Assembly (NCBI RefSeq): GCF_035046485.1
Contig: NC_085138.1
Span: forward strand, 342,004,263-342,068,262
Reading direction: 5' to 3'
Source of the DNA: Aedes albopictus
Taxonomy: Eukaryota > Arthropoda > Insecta > Diptera > Culicidae
Length of the DNA stretch: 64,000 bases
Shown here: in pieces, positions 43,470-54,109 of the stretch
Layout: each line of letters begins with the position of its first letter
How positions within the stretch are numbered: position 1 is the stretch's first letter
The notes under the pieces: generated by a model
Seen by the model: only the letters and a program-made list of their open reading frames with translations
Databases searched by the model: none
Told to the model about the DNA's origin: nothing
Translations under genes and position numbers: made by a program

Positions 43470-45590
43470 AGGTAAATACACATTGTATATGTCCAGCCGA
43501 ACGCTCCATGTAGATACTGACACTCTTTCTCACCACTTTCATCAATGGAACATCTGAGCAACTCAAGATATGCAACGATGCCGCACAATGGACCAAACCA
43601 GCCACTTCATACGACCAAATTCATCGCAACGGTATCAGCTGTTTGCAGTATTCTTCACCTGGAGTACCGCAGGAACCACTATATACACGGATGCACATCT
43701 AATGGAACAGCTGATAATTATTGGAAGATCAAACAATCAATGCACCAAAACAAACTACGGCAGCTCCGAAGTACAACCTGGTCTCGATCAAGCTGATGGA
43801 TTAATTGGCGTCGCACACAAACTTGGGATATCAACGATCACATGTAACTTCAGCGGTAAGATGTGAGCTACTCGTGTTGTCATCTGAATGTGATGGGCTT
43901 ACATCTGTTTGCACTGTCGATCGTACTTGGAGCTCACTACCCAAGGGTGACGTCACCGCTTTAATTTCACGGTCATGGATGGATAGTTAGATGAATGTAT
44001 CGAAAGCTTCAACACAGCCAAGTGGCTGCACCTACTTGGTCAGGTAAGCAGCTTACGTATATGTCTAGTCAAGCTAGGCATGAACACTTTCGATACTCAC
44101 ACCAATATTACATTCTCGGAATCGTCATCTTCGCCGCCGTCACTCATTCCCGAGATCGAGCTACACGGAAATCTACCAAGCTATGGAAAACGAGTCCAAC
44201 GTACACGCTCGAAAGCCTACCTGACGACGCCACACCGATACGAGCATTCGTTTGGTTGCTTCAGTACGATCACTCGAACACTACCACACGGCATGGACTC
44301 TTGTATCTGGAGGAAGATCACACAACCGATCGCCATCAGCACAACCAAGAATGCATAATTGTTCACAATTTGGATGCACAATCAATAGATATCAGGTCAC
44401 GAACACACAGGGGACCGTCAAATCAACAAGTCTAACGGACACTAGGGTGTTCGTATCACTGGTTCCGGGACGAGAAGTGTCCAATTACCCCACCACGGCC
44501 CACGTACACACAAGGCAGCGGATCCCACGGAGTGTTCGATTCCCATTCCCAGAAGGCTACAGGCAGACAGGTGGTCTGTCTTACGGTTCACGGATTCTTC
44601 CGTTCATGGAGGTTGCGTACACACAGGGTGTGCGTAGCGCATTTCGCTGGAATGAGAAGTGCACTTTACCAAACTCGACGATCACCAAGATGGCATCACG
44701 GGCATGTCATCAGATCGACTCAAATCATAAGCACAACGGGTGCATGATGGACGGACACAGGGTGTCCGTCATCCATTCGAGCACAACGGGTGCTCGGATT
44801 CATATCCAATGTTGGGACACAACAGGTGTTTCCAACTACATACACCAATGATTGGGCACAGGGGTGTTCAAAACCAATTTTGCGGTTCGAGTACAACGGG
44901 TGCTCGGACATTCTTCCAAGGTTAGGACACAATAGGGTGATTCCTGATTATCTCTAGGATTGAGCACAAGGGTGTTCACGGCCAAATCCAAGGATTGAAC
45001 ACAAGGGTGTTCAAAAACCACTTCAGGATAGAGCACGAGGCGAGTGTTCTAAACCAACTCCTACATTGAGCACAAGGGTGTTCACGGAAAATCACCACAC
45101 TAAGACACAAAGGGCTTCCAATAACACTCCGAGGATAAATGGAACTTCAAACATTTTATTACCTGTGGTATTTTCAACACGGTTTACTTCTCCGGCACGG
45201 ACACAACACACCAACTGGTTACGTTAAATTGCAATCGTTCTGCGCGACGCGAACCAACCCCAAACGACGAACGAAAGAAACTAACCAACTGAGGCGAATA
45301 TTTTATTGCAACACATGCATGAGTAGAATCTTTGCGGATAAAAGCCGTCGCACCACGATCACCTTCAAACCATTTCCAAGGCAAATATTATACACCTAAA
45401 ACATTCACCACCGATGTGATTTGTTTTCAAGTTTTGCATCGGACCCAACACTATCAACAGGACATGGATAGGTAGATGTGATTCGATCATGGTCACATGA
45501 ATACGTTCGGCTCTCTGCGCCTTTCGTTAAGGTAAGCAGATATACACCGTATATGTCCGGCGAAGCTAGGACCGCTCTGCAGACACTACA
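43470..45590 (+). repeat. three diverged copies of a GGTAAGCA...TATATGTC module
   Basis: CAGGTAAATACACATTGTAT then ATGTCCAG (43469 on), CAGGTAAGCAGCTTACGTAT then ATGTCTAG (44040 on), and AAGGTAAGCAGATATACACC then GTATATGTCC (45532 on) share order and spacing. Each also resembles a splice donor (AG, GTAAG). The element interior may thus be a threefold duplication. Confidence 0.6.
44436..45120 (+). repeat. array of about eleven short hairpins with covarying stems
   Basis: Every 35-45 bp there is a 6-9 bp stem closing a loop of AGG, AAGG or AACGG. Stems include GACGGACAC with GTGTCCGTC (about 44750-44770), CGAGCAC with GTGCTCG (44779-44797), TGAACAC with GTGTTCA (44997-45014), and TGAGCAC with GTGTTCA (44961-44978 and 45067-45084). 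Stem bases change in pairs or to G-U. The translated frames contain stops, so selection would be on RNA, not protein. Confidence 0.8.
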
Positions 45591-45993
45591 TAGGCATCTC
45601 TCTTTCTCATATGGCTCGAGTCACATGGTACCATACATCGGTTGGGCACTCATCCACGACGGAACAGCGAACTTTGGATCATTTCGGATGCAACCATGAC
45701 GTATGATGTGACCAACGTCATCGACGTCGTCGATCCAATTGAAAACAGGACGTTGCTGCGAATAGTGTGATCACAACCACTGCATTTGTTGCGTCAGAAC
45801 TCACAGGAAAGGTAGTTATAGCTATACATTGCACAATAATTTTCTATGCTTGTATGACGTAGATGTTTCTGGTAGTTTCAAGGTAGTTCTCACGAGGTGA
45901 GTGAGGTCTTAGGAACATGTCTAGTTAAGAACTGTAGGAGAGTTGTAGGCCACCAACTAGGATTAATTGGGTATGTTCAGAAATTAGGAATTT

Positions 45994-46008
45994 CAGGGTG
46001 GGTGAGTA
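45994..46008 (+). promoter_or_regulatory. polypurine tract region
   Basis: CAGGGTGGGTGAGTA lies directly before the 3' LTR, the usual place for the primer of plus-strand synthesis. It is purine-rich but broken by T, so it is a modest match. Confidence 0.55.
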
Positions 46009-46495
46009 TGTTTGGGAGTGAGCCCACCTGTTCTGGCTACATCATTGGATTAGATTAGAATCTCACCACAATATTTCTCCTCTCCTATTGAGAAAGAAAA
46101 CAATGACGTCATTCGCAGGAACGTCACCCAATGTAAAACATTAGACTCTAGATAGCACCAGTAGGCTCTAGCTCTTAAGAAAGGACGGTTGGAGAAGAGC
46201 CGAAACGGACTATTATAAGGATTTAAATGTGGATTGTATCGTTACGTGTTAGCTGTAAATAACTGTTTGTAGATCCTGTAAATATATGTGACTTTGATAA
46301 TAGTAATAAATGTGTAATATAAGAGACAATAAACGTGTTAAGTGTCGGACTAAATGTTGTGTTATATCGTGTGATACAAGAAGATACGAATTGCCAAATG
46401 TTTGGATAAACTACAACCCCTGGATCTTCAACCCCATTCGCTGCAGTGTGCCTATCAACCCCAGGCGATGTTGGTAAGGGTCCGGTAACCCAACA
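46009..46495 (+). repeat. 3' LTR
   Basis: Partner of 42631-43114, with an extra ACC near its start (GAGCCCACCTGTTC against GAGCCCTGTTC). Confidence 0.92.
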
Positions 46496-47150
46496 GCTGT
46501 ATTATTTCATGTTGATAACTAAAGGTAATACTGAACAAAATGTATAACACAACTAGTTATAAACTTAAACTCATCATTGAACTTATCATTTTGGTATTTA
46601 AAAAGAAATAAAATTTAGTTATCATTTTTGTTATGTTGACTCTTAATTCCATCTCAATAATCTCTCTCTTCTTAGCGTAACGTCCTCATTGGGACAAAGC
46701 CTGCTTCTCAGCTTAGTGTTCTATGAGCACTTCCACAGTTATTAACTGAGAGCTTCCTCTGCCAATGACCATTTTGCATGCGTATATCGTGTGGCAGGCA
46801 CGAAGATACTCTATGCCCAAGGAAGTCAAGGAAATTTCCTTTACGAAAAGATCCTGGACCGACCGGGAATCGAACCCGTCACCCTCAGCATGGCCATGCT
46901 GAATACCCGTGCGTTTACCGCCTCGGCTATATGGGCCCTTCCATCTCAATAATAACAAACTCAATTATGAAGTGAATGTTAACCTAACCAGATAACGTGT
47001 TATCATTTTGTTATGCGCCTTTGCTCCAGTATTGTGTGCCATTTTCAGGAGATCTACCCACGTTACGCGAGTCAACATTTCTTGCAAACTTAAACGATTT
47101 AGTCTAATGCTATAATCATCCTGATCCTGATATTTTCAATTTCAATAATA
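46496..47150. other. AT-rich target DNA around the SINE
   Basis: The stretch is rich in TTGATAACTA and GTTATCATTTTTGTTA phrases, continuing the DNA left of the LTR element. It holds the SINE at 46662-46938 and no gene. Confidence 0.4.
46662..46938 (-). mobile_element. SINE A (Feilai-type), complete, 15-bp TSD
   Basis: On the minus strand it opens GGGCCCATATAGCCGAGG, with box A TAGCCGAGGCGGTAAACG and box B GGTTCGATTCCCG, then a long tRNA-unrelated body ending in AAGAAGAGAGAGA. TTCCATCTCAATAAT occurs exactly on both sides (46647-46661 and 46939-46953), so the 277-bp boundaries are firm. The body also occurs at 1-153. Pol III would transcribe it; movement needs a LINE. Confidence 0.92.
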
Positions 47151-47521
47151 CCGTAAACCGGGGTATCATTGATCAGCGGGGTAACATTGATCGACTTGAC
47201 CCACTTTATGGAATGTTCAAACATATGTTCGTGCTCAAGAAACGGTGTTTTAATCTGTTATTGTTTAGCTATTAAATGATATGAAATTTATGGAATTGTC
47301 TTTCAAAAAATCTTAAATGCATCATTGTTTTAGCTGTGTTTCGTATTATATTCAGATAAATCCTCAAATATTCATGTTTGACATGAATACTAGATACAAT
47401 GTAATGTTCGAAATCACTGTAATTACTCAATATAACAACCTAGAATTGTATTTCATAAGTGAAACTCCCTTTTCTTTAAAATAGACGATTTATTGAATTA
47501 AGACTTTAACCCGGATTACGG
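47151..47521. mobile_element. 371-bp TA-flanked MITE
   Basis: CCGTAAACCGGGGT at the left and ACCCGGATTACGG at the right are imperfect inverted ends inside TA dinucleotides (47149-47150 and 47522-47523). A GGGGTAACATTGATC phrase repeats just inside. The short ends make this call moderate. Confidence 0.5.
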
Positions 47522-47885
47522 TACTTAAAATTATTTGATATGATGTTCTAAATTCACACAGGCAGCTGACATCTTTTGACTTCACTTTCTATTTTGAGTA
47601 GATATGCTCTAACAATTCCACATAAAGGGCGACTAGATTGGCATTCCCAGAACGCATCGCCTCTCAGGATTGTACACAATACAATGGCTCAGATATGCTG
47701 TACACAGTCAAACCGAACTGAACAGTGTGAGTAATCGTCTTCGCCCATTCAGTTCGACACTTTACTACTTCCCAACCAGAATCACATAACAAGATTATAA
47801 TTTATAACAATAGTACCAGTGCTGAAAATGCCATTTCGACATATATTCAACCACCAACAGCTCATTTTAGAAGCTGAACTTGTGT

Positions 47886-49013
47886 GGTTAGACCTAGTTT
47901 TACAAGAAAGTCGCGGAAAAACCGCACTTTTTCGAATATTTAAAGAAAATGTCACGGACTACAGGGGATGGCCAAAATGTTTGGGATAGGCAACATCTTT
48001 TTCTCTCACTAAAAAGTTCAACATGCTATAACTTTGCATAGAGTGCATCAAAAAATCTCAACTTTTGACTGTTTGTCAACCTATTATATGTGCATCATTG
48101 GTACAAATTTGGGCTCGATTGATTAATCATTCGCAAAGTTAGAAGAGTTCGGGTAAAACACTTTTTTTAGGCAACTCATTTTTGAGCTGTCATATCTCGG
48201 AAACCAGTGAACCGAATTGAATGAAATTTTGAACGTACACTAACAATATACAAATGCTTCACAAACTATTAAAACATAGATACTTTTTGAACGTTGAAAA
48301 AAGTTATCATGGATAGACACTTTTTGAATTTTTTTTCGAAAAAAGGTATTTTTTACGTCAATGTCAATAAATTTTAGTGTTGATGTCCAAAGATTTTCCA
48401 CTTCTGTTCTCAAGTTATCTTTAATCAGATATATTAGAGCCAATTTAGCTTAAAGGAAGAACACATTTAGTAATTTTTGTGTGGTATTGTAAATTTGACT
48501 TATTTTCCTCTATATGGGTAAAAATTTCAACCCGGTATAACTTAATTCGCCGTGAAAAAATATAACATTTTATAACGTTGTGTTAAGTATCAATATATTG
48601 TTGATAAACGGTAAAAAATTCATTCAATTCGGTTCATTGGTTTCCGAGATATGACAGCTCAAAAATGAGTTGTCTAAAAAATAGTGTTTTACACGAACGG
48701 TTCTAACTTCGTGAAAAACTATTCAATCGAGCCCAAATTTGTACCAATGATGCGCATATAACAGGTTGATAAACAGTCAAAATTTGAGATTCTTTGATGC
48801 TCTCTATGAAAAGTTACAGCATGTTGATTTTTTTTTGCGGGAGAAAAAAAGTTGCCTATCCCAAACATTTTGGCCACCCCCTGTACTTTTGAAAAATGAC
48901 AATTGATATTCACCATGAACATCAATTGACATTTTTCGAAGGTAATCCGTGACATTAACATACTCAAAATAGAGCAGTTTTTCCGTGACTTTTTTTGTAG
49001 AACTGGTCTACCC
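47886..49013. mobile_element. foldback MITE interrupted by a mariner-like MITE
   Basis: The outer arms are GGTTAGACCTAGTTTTACAA and its counterpart TTGTAGAACTGGTCTACCC. Inner arms AATGTCACGGAC and TCCGTGACATT also pair. Removing 47962-48883 and one TA restores a continuous 206-bp hairpin. Confidence 0.75.
47962..48883. mobile_element. 922-bp mariner-like MITE, TA duplication
   Basis: The ends CAGGGGATGGCCAAAATG and CATTTTGGCCACCCCCTG are inverted, and pairing continues for about 270 bp (TTTGGGATAGGCAAC, ATATCTCGGAAACCAGTGAA and mates). TA is at 47960-47961 and 48884-48885. It has no transposase frame. Confidence 0.8.
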
Positions 49014-49623
49014 GAGCAGGAACGAATAACTGACACATAACTGTAGGATAGCTAAGTCAGGTATCATACCTAGACAAGGTATTGATCGATCAGTCTGGTT
49101 TTGAAAATAACTGTTTTTTGTTTGTATTCTGAAGGTATTGAGCCATCGACAAAAAATACACCAATGAGGTATTGGTTTGATATTGAGGTATTATTGAATT
49201 ATGAAAAATCCCTATTTATTTGAAAAAAAAATGACCGATCATTATTTGAGTATTGCAATACCTGATGTCATTATTCACGTGGTATAGATAGAATACACAC
49301 CAGTTATTATTTTAGGTATCTTACCTCTTAAGGTGCCACTAGACTGTTTGTCATTATGCCAAATATTTATCATTGAAGTCCGACATTTATCCAAGGTTGC
49401 TATGATTCACGTTGTGTTGATCATTTGTTGGGCTTGTTTGGCCAAATATTTGTTACGTCTAATGAGACCTTTATGCAGGGCTTATTCATACCTCATTTGT
49501 TCAATCATTCATTCAATGAGCTGTAGGTGGTTGAATATACCTAGATATGACGAAATGACATTTTCAGCGCTGAATATTACGACAACTGTTGTAAGAAAAA
49601 ACAGAAGTAGATATAGGTTTGAT
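49014..49623. other. no gene recognised
   Basis: GGTATTGA-type phrases recur at 49075-49210 with no clear period. A 113-codon frame (49333-49674) crosses into MITE D and shows no domain. Confidence 0.35.
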
Positions 49624-49627
49624 TTAA

Positions 49628-49742
49628 CCTTTCGTCAGCCACGCGGTTGGCCACCACTTCCAGCATCACGTTAATACTGAGTACAAAAAGCGAGATTTTT
49701 TCAACGTGTTGTACAAAATACAACAGCGCGATCGCTCAAGGG
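49628..49742. mobile_element. 115-bp MITE D relative, TTAA flanks
   Basis: It begins CCTTTCGTCAGCCACGCG and ends TACAACAGCGCGATCGCTCA plus AGGG. TTAA is at 49624-49627 and 49743-49746. The right half matches other copies (GTTGTACAAAATACAACAGC); the left half is diverged. Confidence 0.7.
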
Positions 49743-49746
49743 TTAA

Positions 49747-50464
49747 AGATTGTTCTATGTAATTCTATAAAGTTTGTTGAAATTTTAATAGTAGAATTAA
49801 AACTAATTTTGTTATATTTTTTCAAACAAATGTTTAACAACAATCATTATGTTAAACATAATTTCGTAACACATTCATTTCTTATATGTTTTGCGATTGC
49901 GAAAAAGTTACGATATTTTTTGTCATTTTGGTGAATCGTGTCAAAAGATTAATAACAAGATGCTTATAACAATCTTGTTCAGCAATAGATTACAAAAAAT
50001 ATTATATATTTTTTATTTTGAAGCAAGTTTGCCATAACAAATGTTGATACAATAATAATATTACAAGTCTTGTTTTTTATATTTTTGTTTTAATTGGAGG
50101 GAGTTTTGTTAGAATATTTGTTATTTTACCTACTAATGGTACATGTTTCTCACGTTTAGTATCATATGGGCATATGTATATACAATGATCGTTTTCTCTT
50201 TGGATTATTCTGGGAAGTACGTTCAATTTTCGGATGATCTCTTGGTGCATTTCGATAAAGTACAATTAGGGCCAGCATCTGCAACTACAAAAGTAACCGA
50301 GAATGGTTTGCCGGTCAAGTTATTGACCAAAGAGAAAATCGAAGAAGAGAAATCGATCATTGCAAATACGCCCGTATGATACCAAGCGCGAGGTTTTATG
50401 ACAATCTTTGTTAAAAAAAAAAAACAAAGTAACAAAATAACACAAACTGCAATAATTTTGCTAT
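49747..50464. other. AT-rich stretch, no gene seen
   Basis: It contains TAACAACAATC and TTATAACAATCTTGTT-type phrases similar to the DNA around the LTR element. No credible frame. Confidence 0.35.
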
Positions 50465-50755
50465 TGCCTACCAGTCAGGTTCTATTGGAAATCGCTCCCT
50501 GTCCTTACATGCTGCTGTTGGTTGGTGTGAAAATCGATAAACGTCATGATTGGCACGAGAATGATACTGTCGAGTACAGAGGATTAGCCAACTAGTGAAG
50601 TACCCAATAACGGGCTACAAATTGGAGTGCCAAAAAATGGACATAACATTTATGTATCGTCGCCAGTTTGTGCCATCTAATTAATTAGTTCCGTTTCGGA
50701 ACTTTTTCGTAGATTTTCGAGTCCTTGAGCCGGGGCCAAATGATGCCCTCTCCAA
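50465..50755 (+). repeat. dispersed repeat F, copy without MITE
   Basis: It matches 57845-58320 in reverse complement, with TCGATAAACGTCATGATTGG, AACGGGCTACAAATTGGAGT and CGAGTCCTTGAGCC shared. Here GCCATCTAATTAATTAG is uninterrupted, the empty site of the hAT MITE in the other copy. Confidence 0.85.
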
Positions 50756-52269
50756 CATAAAAAAAATAAAACATAAAATAAGTAGCTTTTACATATGTGC
50801 ATTTCTATAAAGAGCCATCTGTAGTATTTTCAGCTTCGAATGCCGATCTATCATAAAATTGTAAAAAACAAGATTTCAAGCTCCAACTCTTGAAACTATT
50901 TCCTAACATTTAAGAAACAAAATTTTAAAAAGTAGTATCTCTTTTTTTTCAATTTCACTCAAACGTCTCCTCAAGTCTGTACCCATTAAGCTCCGAGGCG
51001 TTGTTGAACGATGGACAACAACTGCTTTCAGAGCTTTCCGATGATTTCGCTAATTCAGCATGACTCTGCAGCGCGGCTTTGCCCGAAGAAAACATGTGAT
51101 AAACACAGCAAAGCCAAGCAACCTCGCTTGCTTTACTCTTTTCACACGCAAAACTCCACGCGGTGAGACCAAGACGGATTGTTCCGGAATAGCTGCTAGT
51201 GCTACCTAGTACAATGTGTGATGTTGATTAATGACGTTGCGATTTGTGTTCTCCTCAAGGTTCCCGCTGGCTGGTAGGCTGGCTGGCTGGTCAATGATTT
51301 ATCGTGAAGGTTGTCGGCAACTCCGCTGCGCTGGCCTCGGTCGATGAGCTGCTCTAGTTGCGGAAAAAATATCCATGTCGTCAGGCGTGTCATAGTACCG
51401 GATCCGCACTCATTTTGGCAACTTAATATGAGGCTCCCGAAAGGGAAGGATTTGTCTGGAATCACGTAACGGGTGCAGATTGTTTCTTCAAGTGAATAGA
51501 AGAACAGATGCGTAATGGTGTTTTTGTTCGCTTTCCTTTCAAGTTCTGTCAGTGGCAAACTTGAGTACCAAGTGCCATCAATTACATTTGCTTACAGTAG
51601 ATGTTGCTAGTGCGTGTAGGTATGTGGGGGTTCTTTGTCGAGGCACTCAGTATTTCACTCTTGGCGAATAGAGGGAAATAAGAAAATTGGGCGGCATGCC
51701 CTGTTAGAAATGGTTCACGGAAGATACGGTACACTTGTTTTCGACCTTAATTGCGCATCATTAAACGAGAAAATGTGTAGCTTACAAGAAGCTGGAAGAG
51801 TGGATTGTAAGTGATGTAATTTGCTGGAAGCTATGTAGCAATATTGAGCAGCACTGTCAGTTATATTTTCCTTAGAAGTAGCTGGTATCATAGAATATGC
51901 TTTAATTTATTGGGTTTTTGGTAATACTTTATTCTGTACGGCTTCCACACTCATAATATAACACATTTTTATGAAATTCATGACTTAAAAGTCAAAATAT
52001 TCTGCTTCAGAATATCATGCACCAAATCATGACACCATGACGTTAAGGGTGATTAGGATAAGTATTTCTGATTATTTTCATAAAAAAGTCATATTTGTCA
52101 ACAGCGTCTTGTTTGCATTTATCAAGCATTATGACACTGAGTCATTGAACCACACAGCAAAGTCATGAAATTATAGATCAAAACAACCGGGTGCGGCTTT
52201 TTACTTGTTACACAAACCTGTGAAGTGATTTCTTTTTTTCGAAGGTGTATCGTGGTAAGGTAATTATGT
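50756..52269. other. single-copy-looking stretch, no gene recognised
   Basis: The 50990-51700 part is GC-richer (GCTGGCTGGCTGG near 51270, CTGCAGCGCGGC near 51068) and has no repeat partner in the window. A 118-codon minus frame (51202-51558) shows no domain. Possible regulatory or exon DNA, undecided. Confidence 0.3.
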
Positions 52270-53161
52270 AAAGTCTTGGACCATTGGCGCTGGACGACAT
52301 GTTTTGGGCACTTAAGGTACCCCGGGGCAAGTGAGAATCCGGGGCAAGTGAGACCTACAGCTATAATTTTTTTATTTTTTATTTTTAAGGCAAACATTCT
52401 TCATAGAAAACATAGGTATCACACCAACGGATACTTTGAATTCAAAAATTGTTATTGTTCTCACCATAAAGAGACCATATATGTTATTGCTGTTAATATG
52501 TAATTTTCAATTCACTAAGTGAGGTTAACGTACTCTACTACATTCTAGAATAACAAATAAAGTAAAACTTTTTCAGTTTCAGGATAATATTTGGAGTGCT
52601 TGCAAATTATTTTAAGCGAAAAAGCTGTAATTTATTTTCATTTATTACCTTTTGTTAACTGCTCTCACTTACCCCAGTGCATTTCAGCATCTGGGGCAAG
52701 TGAGACCTATGAGAGTAAACAAACACAATTTCATAGTTTGATCTCGCTTTCTTCAGCATAATTCGAAATTCACACAAAAGTGAAGTAAAAATCGGCGCCT
52801 TATGTAATCAATCGTTGAATTATACTTATTTACTTCTATTCTGCTGATGAAGCTATTGTTTAAAATGGTGAAGTCTTTGATAGAACATTATTTTTAGTTC
52901 AAGCAAATTCTATTTTTCGTTTTTCGCTGCATCATGAGTTTTTCTGAATGTTAAGGAACCGGCCATAAAGTATCAAAAAATTGGAAAACGACTTATTCGG
53001 AGTTTACGATTTAAAAATCTTTATTTAATGATCGTAATATTATGTAAGGGAAAACATAACATCTGTAAATGTTGAAAAACCTTTTGGTGAGACTCATCAA
53101 CTACGTAATATGAAAAGTAAGTTTGGAAATCTCTCGGCATTTAACATTAGGGCGCTTTTTG

Positions 53162-53426
53162 CACCGACGAACCGACGTGACAGCTAGAACAAATAAATTC
53201 AAATTTGTTGTCCCCGACACCATGATGAAAAATAGTAGAACACTACCGCCTCCTCTATAACGGTTCGCGTTGTTTTGATAGCTTGACTCCAAACCCCCGT
53301 GTATTCATATGGGAAAAGGTTTGCGTCTGCGCTGATTTGACAGAAGCGTTCGCTCGCTTCGCTGGTCGACCGTTAAATTTAGGGGGGACAGTTTTGAAAC
53401 ATCACTGTCACGTCGGTTCGTCGGTG
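53162..53426. mobile_element. 265-bp MITE, CACCGACGAACCGACG ends, 7-bp TSD
   Basis: CACCGACGAACCGACGTGAC is mirrored by GTCACGTCGGTTCGTCGGTG. CTTTTTG occurs at 53155-53161 and 53427-53433. Superfamily not assigned. Confidence 0.8.
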
Positions 53427-53618
53427 CTTTTTGTATAAATAAAATCAATTTGTTTTGCACGAGCTGCTAGAGTTAAATCATTTTTTTTTTCTCAGTGATT
53501 CGTTATTATATGTGTTACGTAATTTATGCACGATACCACAAAACTTTTCCAACACAAATCGCTTAACATACTTATTCGCATAACATATTTATAATTTATG
53601 CTGCCTTACATATGGTAT

Positions 53619-53822
53619 TGTACCATTTGGGCAGGTGTACCTATTTTGGGCACTTGTCGCTATAACTAAGTCAATTTCAAACCGATTGATTTGAATTTTT
53701 GTACAGAGTTAGATACTGTACGTGCCTAACACTGGACAAAATTTCAAATCAATCGGTTTGAAATTGACTTAGTTATAGCGGCAAGTGCCCAAAATAGGTA
53801 CACCTGCCCAAATGGTACAAGA
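53619..53822. mobile_element. 204-bp foldback MITE G
   Basis: Arms of about 85 bp are almost identical complements: TTGTACCATTTGGGCAGGTG, ATTTTGGGCACTTG and ACTAAGTCAATTTCAAACCG with their mates. A decayed copy of the same MITE flanks the whole 52316-54105 element. Confidence 0.85.
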
Positions 53823-54109
53823 CCCTATATGCAGCAACTATATTAAGCCATTATTACAAAAAATCCGAATGGGTCCCACTTGCCCAGTGATACGGTGTAA
53901 ATGAATATCTGTTCCACTTTTTATAATATGCATAATATACAGAATTTAAAAATTTTGAAACAGTTTTAATGCCCATTACTAAGAAGAAATATACCAACAA
54001 TGTCTTTTAGAACCATTGGAATTATAAAATTATTTATGTTTAGAATTTTTTGGCTTGACAAAACCAAACTAGCATTTTTTTATGTCCCACTTGCTCCGGG
54101 GTACCTTAA

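Larger units (their letters stand above)
42631..46495 (+). mobile_element. non-autonomous LTR retrotransposon, 3.9 kb
   Basis: Two LTRs of 484 and 487 bp begin TGTTTGGG and end CCCAACA. GCTGT flanks the whole element at 42626-42630 and 46496-46500, a 5-bp duplication. The LTRs differ by three substitutions and a 3-bp indel, so the insertion is young. The 2.9-kb interior has a primer site for tRNA-Tyr and a purine tract, but no gag, protease, reverse transcriptase or integrase motif in any frame. The 5-bp TSD and TGTT...AACA ends suit the BEL/Pao group; the class is an inference. Confidence 0.9.
52316..54105. mobile_element. 1.8-kb TTAA-flanked element, GGTACCCCGGGGCAAGTG ends
   Basis: GGTACCCCGGGGCAAGTGAG at the left is mirrored by CCCACTTGCTCCGGGGTACC at the right. 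TTAA is at 52312-52315 and 54106-54109. GGGGCAAGTGAGACCTA recurs at about 52338 and 52693. TTAA duplication suggests piggyBac-type mobilisation. No transposase frame is present. It contains two further MITEs and sits in a decayed copy of the second of them. Confidence 0.75.

Noticed and set aside
43268..44851. gag-like proteins in the LTR element
   Set aside because: Frames are 60-199 codons, overlap in all phases, contain no CCHC, protease or reverse transcriptase motif, and the longest overlaps the hairpin array.
44436..45120. CRISPR-like repeat-spacer array
   Set aside because: The units are short variable hairpins with related linkers, lie inside an LTR element, and no cas gene is present.
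46852..46938. tRNA gene on the minus strand
   Set aside because: Boxes A and B are present, but the segment is the head of a complete SINE with a long unrelated body and a 15-bp target duplication.
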